Origin: Melioribacter sp051488665
GTDB lineage: Bacteria > Bacteroidota > Ignavibacteria > Ignavibacteriales > Melioribacteraceae
Length of the DNA: 64,000 nt
Assembly (NCBI RefSeq): GCF_051488665.1
Contig: NZ_JBPSEG010000004.1
Location: 179,738-243,737, forward strand
Reading direction: 5' to 3'
The notes under the pieces were generated by a model. That model saw nothing but the letters and a program-made list of their open reading frames with translations. It was not told the DNA's origin and did not search any database. The translations under genes and the position numbers were made by a program. Below, in pieces: positions 41,520-49,182 of this stretch (positions are counted from its first letter, which is position 1; every line of letters starts with the position of its first letter).

Positions 41520-43028
41520 ATGTCCGGAAATAACGGCTATAAAAAATTAACGGAAGAGTACTCGGACTCGTTCGATTATGCAAAAAATGAAACCGCAATA
41601 ATACTTGCCGCGGGGCACGGCAAAAGAATAAAGTCCAAGGTTTCGAAAATGCTCCATAAAATCTGGGAAGTTCCGACAGTCGAACGCGTTTACAACGCGT
41701 GCAATAAAGGACTTCAAAACGCCAACACGATTCTTGTTGTAGGCATAAAAGCCGACGACGTAATCAAAACAGTCGGCAAAAGGCAATCGTTGATTTATGC
41801 TTATCAGGAAGTTCAGCGCGGCACCGGGCATGCGGTTCAAACTGCACTCGAAAAAATCGACCCTGCGAAATACGACGGGACTGTTTTTATTTTTCCCGGA
41901 GACATGGGATTGATAGACGCCGAAACCGTCGAATTTTTCAGAAACAGATTCCTCGAATCTTCCTCCGACATGATGGTATTGACCGGAATGTACGAAGGCG
42001 ATACCGGGAATAATTATTACGGCAGAATAGTGCGCGTTAAAGAAAAAGTCGCTGAAGGAGCTCCTCCGGGCGACGACCTGGGCAACGTTATCGAAATAAT
42101 CGAGTACAAAGACATTCTCAGCTTGAGCGATACGGAGCCGTACGTAACAAATTACAAAGGGAAAAACTATTCGTTTACGAAAAAAGAACTTCTCGAAATC
42201 AGAGAATTCAACAGCGGCGTTTTTGCATTCCGGTTCAAACCCTTGTCGGAATTAATTAATAAAATCTCGAGCGACAACGCCCAGAAGGAAATTTATTTGA
42301 CCGACCTGATTGCTTTGTTTAATAAAAACGGATACAAAGTTTCGGCGGTTACGCCCGAAAGACAATACGCTCTGATGGGCTTCAACAACAAATCCGTTCT
42401 TCGCGAAATGGACAATATTGCGCGGGAACTCGCTTACGATAAATTGAAAGACATCGTAATGATTCACGACCCGGAAGACTTTTTTATCGACGACGGGGTG
42501 ATCGAATACATAATCGAGATGGACAAAAACGGCGAGCCCCTCGATATCGAAATAGGTAAAGGAGCGTATCTGGGGAAAGGGGTAAAACCGAATTATAACG
42601 TCAAATTCAATAAAAACTGCCACCTTTCCGGCTGCGTAGAACTTGGCAGGAATATAATCATTCACGACGGAGCGCACCTGTCGTGTTTTGAAAATCAAAC
42701 GATAACGATCGGAGACAACACTAAAATATATTGGAACGACGTCATAAGAGGACAGGTTAAAATCGGGAACAACTGCGCCGTCGAATCGGGCGTGCGAATA
42801 ACCGGCAGCGACGATTCGCCCGCGATTATCGGAAACAATGTTACGGTTAAAGGAACTACTTATATTTTCGGTTCGGAAATCGACGATAATCTTCTAATAG
42901 AACATTCCGTATTAATCAACAAAAAAGTAAAGAATCCGAACGCCGACGGTTCTCTATTTAAGGTCAGGTTTTATATTCCCGAGACGGAAGGAGCCGAAGC
43001 AATTGAAGACAAAAAAGCCCGCATGTAG
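41520..43028 (+). CDS. GlmU-like nucleotidyltransferase with left-handed beta-helix
   Basis: 502 residues. N-terminal nucleotidyltransferase (about 25-250): ILAAGHGKRIKSKVSKMLHK, YQEVQRGTGHAVQTAL, FIFPGDMGLID, then the NSGVFAF and EIYLTDLIALF landmarks of GlmU/RmlA-like enzymes. Hexapeptide left-handed beta-helix about 345-470 (IEIGKGAYLGKGV, ITIGDNTKIYWNDV, VKIGNNCAVESGVRI). GlmU has an acetyltransferase active site in its helix (E. coli His363 region); I do not see it here, so acetyltransferase activity is doubtful. May make a UDP- or other NDP-sugar. The last codons overlap the rpsT terminator. Confidence 0.8.
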   Translation: MSGNNGYKKLTEEYSDSFDYAKNETAIILAAGHGKRIKSKVSKMLHKIWEVPTVERVYNACNKGLQNANTILVVGIKADDVIKTVGKRQSLIYAYQEVQRGTGHAVQTALEKIDPAKYDGTVFIFPGDMGLIDAETVEFFRNRFLESSSDMMVLTGMYEGDTGNNYYGRIVRVKEKVAEGAPPGDDLGNVIEIIEYKDILSLSDTEPYVTNYKGKNYSFTKKELLEIREFNSGVFAFRFKPLSELINKISSDNAQKEIYLTDLIALFNKNGYKVSAVTPERQYALMGFNNKSVLREMDNIARELAYDKLKDIVMIHDPEDFFIDDGVIEYIIEMDKNGEPLDIEIGKGAYLGKGVKPNYNVKFNKNCHLSGCVELGRNIIIHDGAHLSCFENQTITIGDNTKIYWNDVIRGQVKIGNNCAVESGVRITGSDDSPAIIGNNVTVKGTTYIFGSEIDDNLLIEHSVLINKKVKNPNADGSLFKVRFYIPETEGAEAIEDKKARM

Positions 43029-43038
43029 TATGCGGGCT
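43011..43038 (-). terminator. rpsT terminator overlapping the end of the GlmU-like gene
   Basis: AGCCCGCAT (43016-43024) pairs with ATGCGGGCT (43030-43038) around GTAGT; on the minus strand the hairpin is followed by TTTTTTG. It lies 27 bases past the rpsT stop and covers the last codons and stop of the convergent gene. Confidence 0.85.
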
Positions 43039-43064
43039 CCGGTTAAAAATCTAATACGCTAAGA

Positions 43065-43331
43065 TTATTCTGCTTTGGCTGCCAATTTATTGACGTGTTT
43101 TGTGAGAGCGGCTTTCTTGCGCGAAGCGTTGTTCTTATGAATTCTTCCTTTTGCCGATTCTTTGTCGAGCGCCGAAACTGCGGCTTTCAAATTCTTTTCA
43201 GCCGTTTCTTTATCCTCGGAAGAATAGACTTTCTTAATCAATGTTTTTACTTTTGAAAGAGCCGCTTTATTTCTTTTTGTTCTCGTCTCTGTCTGACGTA
43301 TTCTCTTAATTGCCGACTTATGATGAGCCAT
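43065..43331 (-). CDS. rpsT: 30S ribosomal protein S20
   Basis: 88 residues, AGGAAA upstream. MAHHKSAIKRIRQTETR and KGRIHKNNASRKKAALTKHVNKL are S20 hallmarks: a basic, all-helical protein that binds 16S rRNA. Transcribed alone, convergent with the GlmU-like gene. Confidence 0.97.
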   Translation of the reverse strand: MAHHKSAIKRIRQTETRTKRNKAALSKVKTLIKKVYSSEDKETAEKNLKAAVSALDKESAKGRIHKNNASRKKAALTKHVNKLAAKAE

Positions 43332-43463
43332 TAATCTGATTTCCTGATTTTATTAAAAAACGTCTGTAAATATATTGTCTTTTTTATTCTAAATCAACTC
43401 CGGGTTCAAGCTTTAATCTGACACGGGATATTATTATTTTTGGCGTTCACAAAAATAGCGATT

Positions 43464-44102
43464 ATGCTGAAAGTTAACGAAATATATTATTCGATCCAGG
43501 GCGAGAGCTCCAAAGCCGGTCTACCCTGCGTTTTTGTGCGTCTCACTTATTGCAATCTGAGGTGTTCTTACTGCGATACCGAGTATGCTTTTTACGACGG
43601 CATTGACATGAGCAAAGAAGAAATTCTCGAAAAAGTGGGCGGGTACGGATGCAAATTGGTAGAGATAACAGGCGGCGAACCGCTCGTTCAAAAAGAATCG
43701 CTCGATTTAATGAAATCTTTATGCGACGCGGGATATGAAGTGATGCTCGAAACCGGCGGAAGTCTTCCGATCGACAACGTCGACAAGCGCGTTATGATCA
43801 TAATGGATTTGAAATGCCCTTCCAGCAAAATGGAAAAGAAAAACCGGTACGAAAACGTCGAATTCCTTAAACCGGGCGACGAAGTTAAATTCGTTATCGG
43901 AGACCGCAACGACTACGAGTGGAGTCTGAACAAAATAAAAGAATTCGAACTCGACAAAAAGTGCGGCGTCCTTTTTTCCGTCGTATTCGGGAAACTAGAA
44001 CCCGTTACGCTGGTTAACTGGATACTGGAAGACAAGTTGAACGTTCGTTTTCAGTTGCAAATGCATAAATATATCTGGAAACCCGAAACCAAAGGTGTAT
44101 GA
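43464..44102 (+). CDS. queE: 7-carboxy-7-deazaguanine synthase (QueE), radical SAM
   Basis: About 212 residues from the ATG at 43464; a TTG at 43440 extends the frame but the family begins at MLKVNEIYYSIQGES. CNLRCSYCDTEYAF is the radical-SAM CxxxCxxC cluster; EITGGEPLVQ the glycine-rich SAM region. Converts carboxy-tetrahydropterin to 7-carboxy-7-deazaguanine in queuosine biosynthesis. Overlaps queD by four bases (ATGA), so the two are co-translated. queC and queF are not in the window. Confidence 0.95.
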   Translation: MLKVNEIYYSIQGESSKAGLPCVFVRLTYCNLRCSYCDTEYAFYDGIDMSKEEILEKVGGYGCKLVEITGGEPLVQKESLDLMKSLCDAGYEVMLETGGSLPIDNVDKRVMIIMDLKCPSSKMEKKNRYENVEFLKPGDEVKFVIGDRNDYEWSLNKIKEFELDKKCGVLFSVVFGKLEPVTLVNWILEDKLNVRFQLQMHKYIWKPETKGV

Positions 44103-44518
44103 TGAAAATAGCAAAAGAATTCAAATGGGAGATGGGACATCGTCTTCCCTTTCATAAAGGGAAATGCAAAAATCTTCACGGGCACACATACCGGTGCATG
44201 GTTGAAATTGACGGCACGCCGGACGAAAACGGCATGGTACTCGACTATTACGAATTAAAAAGGATTATCGACCCGATAATCGAAGAGATGGATCATTCGT
44301 TTATGGTCTGCTCGAAGGACGCGGAGCTGATGAACATTTTGAAATCGCTCGAAACTAAAACCGTCGTTGTCGATTTCGATTCTACCGCGGAAAATATTTG
44401 TCTCTATCTGCTCGACAGAATAAAAAAAGCCGGACTTCCCGAAAACATCAAAAAAGTGAAAGTCCGGGTGCTCGAAACGGAAAACAGTTACGCCGAGGAC
44501 GAATTAAGTTTGAGATGA
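44099..44518 (+). CDS. queD: 6-carboxy-tetrahydropterin synthase (QueD)
   Basis: 139 residues. EFKWEMGHRLPFHKGKCKNLHGHTYR in separate blocks gives the zinc His residues (GHRL; HGHTY), MVLDYYELKRI and MDHSFMV the active-site half, AENICLYL and VRVLETENSYAEDE the C-terminal motif. Makes the QueE substrate from dihydroneopterin triphosphate. The 3' end overlaps the convergent sirtuin gene by 15 bases. Confidence 0.95.
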   Translation: MMKIAKEFKWEMGHRLPFHKGKCKNLHGHTYRCMVEIDGTPDENGMVLDYYELKRIIDPIIEEMDHSFMVCSKDAELMNILKSLETKTVVVDFDSTAENICLYLLDRIKKAGLPENIKKVKVRVLETENSYAEDELSLR

Positions 44519-45262
44519 TTTGATTTCTCGCGCTACTTCTGCAATAACCGGAAGAGCCGTACCCGCTTTTTCGTAAATCGAATAGTTCACCACCCTGCTT
44601 ATTTCCGTCGGTTCAATATTTATTTCCACCAGATACGAGCCCGATTCTCGTGCCGTAAAAGGAATGTAGGCGGCGGGATAAACTACGGCAGACGTACCTA
44701 CAATAAAACAGATATCGCTCAAAGCGGCAGCCTGCTCTCCTCCGGTAAATTGATCCTGCGGCAGCATTTCTCCGAACCAGACTACATCCGGGCGAATCAA
44801 ACCGCCGCATCTTTCGCATTTTGGAATTCCTCCGCGGAATTCCAATTCAGGCGAATTGTAAAAAGTTTTGCATTCTATACAATAATTACGCTCGATATTC
44901 CCGTGAAGTTCGAAAATTTTAGACGACCCGGCTCTTCTGTGAAGGTTATCGATATTCTGAGTAACTACCGTAACGTCGTAATATTCTTCCAGTTTTGCTA
45001 TAGCCAGGTGCGCCGGATTCGGTTTTGTGTTCGAAATTATTTCCTGACGGTGTTTGTACCAGTCCCAGACCAGTTTCGGATTTCTTAAAAAAGCGTCGAA
45101 ATTTGCCAGCTCTTCGGGTTTCATTTTATTCCAGATGCCGTCCTGACCGCGGAAGGTGGCAATACCGCTTTCGGCTGAAATTCCGGCTCCGGTAAAAAAA
45201 ACAAGTTTTTCCGCATTCCTTAATTTTTCGACAAACTCTACTTTCAATTCTTCGCGTTTCAT
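44504..45262 (-). CDS. Sir2-family NAD-dependent protein deacylase
   Basis: 252 residues. FFTGAGISAESGIATFRG is the NAD-binding motif; TQNIDNLHRRAG, ELHGN (catalytic His), the zinc Cys pairs CIEC and CERC, and GTSAVVYPAA follow. WDWYKHRQ supplies the Tyr-x2-Arg of class III sirtuins, which remove succinyl and other acidic acyl groups, so desuccinylase activity is plausible. Last gene of the five-gene operon; starts one base after the TPR gene. Confidence 0.93.
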   Translation of the reverse strand: MKREELKVEFVEKLRNAEKLVFFTGAGISAESGIATFRGQDGIWNKMKPEELANFDAFLRNPKLVWDWYKHRQEIISNTKPNPAHLAIAKLEEYYDVTVVTQNIDNLHRRAGSSKIFELHGNIERNYCIECKTFYNSPELEFRGGIPKCERCGGLIRPDVVWFGEMLPQDQFTGGEQAAALSDICFIVGTSAVVYPAAYIPFTARESGSYLVEINIEPTEISRVVNYSIYEKAGTALPVIAEVAREIKSSQT

Positions 45263-45263
45263 A

Positions 45264-46037
45264 TTATTCGTCTTTAATTTCCTCCAGCAATTCCTTCGCT
45301 TCCTGTTTTCTGACAGGGTCGTCTTCGTCCTCGACAGGGCTTTCGAGAGCTTTTTTCAACATCTTTCGCGCAGTTTCATAGTCGTCTTCGCGAATTAACG
45401 AATGAGCGTAATCGACATAAAACATTACGAAATCCGGTTTGAGTTCGATTGCTTTTTTATATTCTTTGATTGCAATTTCGTTATCCGCCCAGCCGAGACC
45501 CAGCACGGAACGGGCGGGTTTCCATTTTTCGCTCGTCTTGGCGTGAGTGCGAGCCAAAACATAATGAGCGATTGCCTGGATATCGTTCCCCCCGTTGCCC
45601 AATTCGATAGCCTTTTCGAGATCGGCTTTGACGGAATTTACAACGGAAGCAACCGAAAAGACTCCTTTGTAGAGAGCGATTCTGCCGTTTGCTATCGCTC
45701 TTCTTAAATATGTAACGGATTTATCGGGAGCGGCTTTGACTGCTTTTTCGGCATATTCGAGCGCTTTTTGGTATGTTTTGAGTTGTTCGTCTTTTTGCTC
45801 GTCGGTGCTCGAAGGCATATGCTCACCGATATCGACATAAGCCCTGCTGATTCGCCAGAGCGCTTCGTAATTTCCCGGCTCCAGTTTTTCGGCTTTTTTG
45901 TAGAACTCGAGCGCTCTTTGATTGTCAAACTTTTTGTAGAATGAATCGCCTTCCGAAATGAGTTCGCCGAAAGTTTGAGCTTTCAGAGTAAAGAACGGCA
46001 GAAATAAAAAGATGAATACGATATTTAGTTTTTTCAT
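45264..46037 (-). CDS. Secreted TPR-repeat protein
   Basis: 257 residues. Signal peptide about 1-20 (FFTLKAQ end), then four to five TPR-like helical pairs (ALEFYKKAEKLEPGNYEALW, YAEKAVKAAPDKSVTYLRRA, AIKEYKKAIELKPDFVMFY, ARKMLKKALESP). Likely periplasmic scaffold. Function not deducible. Spaced one base from the sirtuin gene and 17 from the YhaM-like gene. Confidence 0.82.
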   Translation of the reverse strand: MKKLNIVFIFLFLPFFTLKAQTFGELISEGDSFYKKFDNQRALEFYKKAEKLEPGNYEALWRISRAYVDIGEHMPSSTDEQKDEQLKTYQKALEYAEKAVKAAPDKSVTYLRRAIANGRIALYKGVFSVASVVNSVKADLEKAIELGNGGNDIQAIAHYVLARTHAKTSEKWKPARSVLGLGWADNEIAIKEYKKAIELKPDFVMFYVDYAHSLIREDDYETARKMLKKALESPVEDEDDPVRKQEAKELLEEIKDE

Positions 46038-46054
46038 AACAACCCCGCCTGTTT

Positions 46055-47059
46055 TTATGGATGATTTTCTTCCTCTCTAAATTCGCCCTCTTTCGATTCG
46101 CTTTTTTGAAAATCTTCCGGAATATAAAGATTTGTTTCTGCCAGATAAATATATTTGGTCCACTTTTTATCGCCCTCGCTCTCGGCTATAATTGCGTTTT
46201 TATAAGCGTTAGCCTTTGCGCTCAATTCGTCGGCGTGATACAATACGATTGCTTCGAGCGTTTTGGGAACCACGGGCGACGCAAACTCGAGTTTCCCCTG
46301 ATGACTCAATATCAAATGGAGCGTTTGATTCTTCAATTCTTCCGGAAAGCCTTCGATTTTATCGATTGCTTTTTCGACTTCGATTGCCGCTATTGTAATA
46401 TGTCCCAGCAGACTGCCTTTATCCGTATATCCGAAGGCTTTCTTGTAGTCGAGTTCTTCGGTTTTGCCGATATCGTGAAGCAATGCGCCGGCAATCAGGA
46501 GATCGCGATTTATTTCCGGATGAAAAGTCGCTACGAGGTCGCAAATTTTTACAATTTCGAGCGTGTGTTCGAGCAAGCCGTGAAGATATGCGTGATGCCA
46601 CGATTTGCCCGCGGGCGTCATTATAAAACGCTCTTTGAGTTGTCCGTCGAATACCGAATCGATTAACTTTTTCAAATACACATTACTAATCGAATTGGTT
46701 ACCCGGTCGAATTCGTCGAGCATTTCATCGAGCGGTCTTTTCGATACGGGCAGAAAATCTTCGAGTTTTATTCCGTCGGTTTCATTAGCTACTCTCAACC
46801 TCGAAATTTTAATTTGAATTCCGCCGTTGTATTCCAAGAGCGTCCCTTGAATTTTAATAATTCTTCCCGGTTCCAGCTCGTTCTTAACATCTTCAAAATT
46901 CTCCCACATCACAGCCGGAAATGTCAAAGCTTTGTCTTTTAGTTCCAGGGAAAGATAAGGCTCGCCGTTTTTCTTGGTTTTAACCTCGACCTTGGAAACA
47001 AGCAAAAACGCAATAAACTCTTCGTTAATGTTTACTTCGCTTATCTTTTTAATTTCCAT
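46055..47059 (-). CDS. YhaM-like 3'-5' exoribonuclease (OB fold + HD domain)
   Basis: 334 residues. OB-fold nucleic-acid binding about 12-95 (FLLVSKVEVKTKKNGEPYLSLEL, then FPAVMWE), helical linker, HD phosphohydrolase about 155-290 (HHAYLHGLLEHTLEIV, LLHDIGKTEEL, LSHQGKLEFASP, LYHADELSAK). The family degrades RNA or DNA 3'-5' with Mn2+ in Bacillus. Downstream of the NusG-like gene by two bases, so expression is tied to the kinase operon. Confidence 0.9.
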   Translation of the reverse strand: MEIKKISEVNINEEFIAFLLVSKVEVKTKKNGEPYLSLELKDKALTFPAVMWENFEDVKNELEPGRIIKIQGTLLEYNGGIQIKISRLRVANETDGIKLEDFLPVSKRPLDEMLDEFDRVTNSISNVYLKKLIDSVFDGQLKERFIMTPAGKSWHHAYLHGLLEHTLEIVKICDLVATFHPEINRDLLIAGALLHDIGKTEELDYKKAFGYTDKGSLLGHITIAAIEVEKAIDKIEGFPEELKNQTLHLILSHQGKLEFASPVVPKTLEAIVLYHADELSAKANAYKNAIIAESEGDKKWTKYIYLAETNLYIPEDFQKSESKEGEFREEENHP

Positions 47060-47061
47060 AT

Positions 47062-47574
47062 CTATACCTGTTTGACCACGCAGTTAGCCGGCAGCTTCAA
47101 AAGAATCGAACGTTTGAGCAGGTCTACGCTTACCGAGAGCCACTTTTCGTTGTTATACTGAGTTACCTGTCCGATAATTCCCGTAAAAGGTCCTTCGATT
47201 ATTTTAACTTTTGTTCCTATTTCAAGTTTTTCGGACACAAAGACTTCGGGTTTTTCCTGCAGCAGTATTTTGATATTATCGATCTGCCATTCGGGAATAA
47301 TCGAGGGCTTGCCTTCGCTGCAAATTGTTTTGACAATCGAAGGCTGGTGCAAAGCGGTCAGCCGTTCTTTTTCGTCCGCTTTTATAAAAATATACCCGCG
47401 GAAGAGAGGCTCTTTAATAACTTTTTTACGGTCGCTCCATTTTCGCACTACTTCAATAACCGGCAGATAATGCTCTATATAGAGTTCGTGAAGCTGCTGC
47501 TGCGCTTTGAATTCGTGTCTCGGTTTTGTATAGAGAGCAAACCAATATTTTTTACGCGTGTCTCTATCTATCAT
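47062..47574 (-). CDS. NusG-like (UpxY/RfaH-type) transcription elongation factor
   Basis: 170 residues, GAGGGTG upstream of the ATG. NGN domain (about 9-110, YWFALYTKPRHEFKAQQQL, EPLFRGYIFIK) and KOW domain (about 118-168, GTKVKIIEGPFTGIIGQV). The specialised paralogues RfaH, LoaP and UpxY antiterminate long polysaccharide operons. It lacks the context of the main nusG (secE and rplK-rplA are absent), so it is a paralogue. Target operon unknown. Confidence 0.88.
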   Translation of the reverse strand: MIDRDTRKKYWFALYTKPRHEFKAQQQLHELYIEHYLPVIEVVRKWSDRKKVIKEPLFRGYIFIKADEKERLTALHQPSIVKTICSEGKPSIIPEWQIDNIKILLQEKPEVFVSEKLEIGTKVKIIEGPFTGIIGQVTQYNNEKWLSVSVDLLKRSILLKLPANCVVKQV

Positions 47575-47583
47575 TTTACACCC

Positions 47584-49068
47584 TCACAGAAATAATGAAT
47601 CTTTAATGGTATTCTTGAATACTTCCGGTTCCAGAGGTTTAATAAGAACTTTGAATACTCCCTGCTTCATATATTTTTTGGCGTTATCGTCGTCATGATC
47701 GTTCATAAGAATAATAAACGGAATATTTTTATGCGCGTCGTGTTTGTAAACGGCTTCGACCAATTGGAATCCCTTCATCAAAGGCATTTCGTGATTGGCG
47801 ACAATAACCGCCGGTATTTGTTGTTTTAGAAATTTTATAACGTCGTAGCCGTTCTTAACGAGTTTTATTTCGAAATGAGGCAGGTTTTCGTTAATTAACT
47901 GCGTAATGGCGGCTATATCTTCCTGATTGTTTTCAACCAGGAGTATCAGATATTTAGCTTCCGGCACGGTAAAGTGGAATTCGCTGCCTTTTCCTTCTTC
48001 GGAATAGAGCCAGACTTTGCCGTTATGTTTATCGATTATTTCTTTCATTAAAGTTAGACCGAGTCCGCTTCCTTTTTCGCCTTCTGTGCCGGCAAGCGCA
48101 AATTTCTGGTCGATACGGAACAGTTTGGTCTGATTCTCTTCGGATATGCCGAGTCCCTCGTCTTTAACCACTATTTCGATCATGCCCTCCTTGAAGCGTT
48201 GGGCGGTAATATTAACTTCTTTGCCCTTGTGGGAATATTTAATGGCATTGCTGACGAGTATTACGACCGCCTGCGATATAAGCCGTTCGTCGGCGAACAT
48301 ATACAGATTATGCGGAATGTCAATTTGAATCGAAATATCTTTTCTTACGGCGTCGCCCGTAAGAGTGGCTACTGCATTTGCTATAGTTGTCCTCACGTTC
48401 AGTCTGGAGGCTTCCACTTTTACTCTTCCCGTCTGAAGCCTCGACCAGTCGAGCAGGCAATTGATCAGATTCAGTTCGCTCTTGGAAGCTTCGTAGATAT
48501 ATTGAATATATTCATTCTTTTCTTCTTCGGGTAAGTCTTTTTCGTTCAAAAGGATTTCGGAAAAACCCAGAAGCGTAGTAAAAGGAGATTTCAAGTCGTG
48601 CGAAATTATCGAAATGAATTTGTCCTTGTTCTCGTTGATTTCTTTTAATTTTCTGTTTTCGGAGGAGAGCTCCGCTTCCCGTTTTTTCAATTCCGTAACG
48701 TTAAACGCAATGCAGTCGCGGCGGATAATATTTCCTTCGTTGTCTCTTGCCGATTTGATTATCTCTTTCAGATAAAGCGTAGAACCGTTTTTTGCGATCG
48801 CTTTGTATTCGATTTCCAGTTTATTCATCGAAGAATCGCCGTCGAACTCGAGCAGCCGGTTTCTCAAATATTCCGAATCGTCGCCGGAAACGAGCGAGAG
48901 ATGGCCTTCTTTCATGCTTTTTAATTCTTCAACCGTATACCCGAGAATCAACTCTACGTTATCCGAATAGAATTCAATTTCGCCCTCTTTCCAGACGCAC
49001 ATAAAAAAATCGCGCGAATCATTACTGATATAATTAAGAGTGTCTTTGTCCAAATTCCCGCCAAGCAT
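47584..49068 (-). CDS. Hybrid sensor histidine kinase with degenerate receiver
   Basis: 494 residues. PAS about 15-130 (FYSDNVELILGYTVEEL), HisKA about 150-215 with the phospho-His in FISIISHDLKSPF, HATPase about 255-365 (N box VILVSNAIKYSHKG, G boxes VKDEGLGIS, GSGLGLTLM), then a receiver-like domain about 372-490. In the receiver the phospho-acceptor position reads IVANHEMP, Asn in place of Asp, and the acidic pair is ENN rather than EDD, so it is a pseudo-receiver. No membrane segment: cytosolic. First gene of a five-gene operon. Confidence 0.88.
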   Translation of the reverse strand: MLGGNLDKDTLNYISNDSRDFFMCVWKEGEIEFYSDNVELILGYTVEELKSMKEGHLSLVSGDDSEYLRNRLLEFDGDSSMNKLEIEYKAIAKNGSTLYLKEIIKSARDNEGNIIRRDCIAFNVTELKKREAELSSENRKLKEINENKDKFISIISHDLKSPFTTLLGFSEILLNEKDLPEEEKNEYIQYIYEASKSELNLINCLLDWSRLQTGRVKVEASRLNVRTTIANAVATLTGDAVRKDISIQIDIPHNLYMFADERLISQAVVILVSNAIKYSHKGKEVNITAQRFKEGMIEIVVKDEGLGISEENQTKLFRIDQKFALAGTEGEKGSGLGLTLMKEIIDKHNGKVWLYSEEGKGSEFHFTVPEAKYLILLVENNQEDIAAITQLINENLPHFEIKLVKNGYDVIKFLKQQIPAVIVANHEMPLMKGFQLVEAVYKHDAHKNIPFIILMNDHDDDNAKKYMKQGVFKVLIKPLEPEVFKNTIKDSLFL

Positions 49069-49182
49069 AGTATTAACGCTTAATTTTCAGGCAAATATAA
49101 AAAATAATTGCAATTACTTCATTAGTTAAAGGAACCTATTTAAATTAGCAGGCGTTTAGCTGAAAAAATTGAGAATCCGAAC

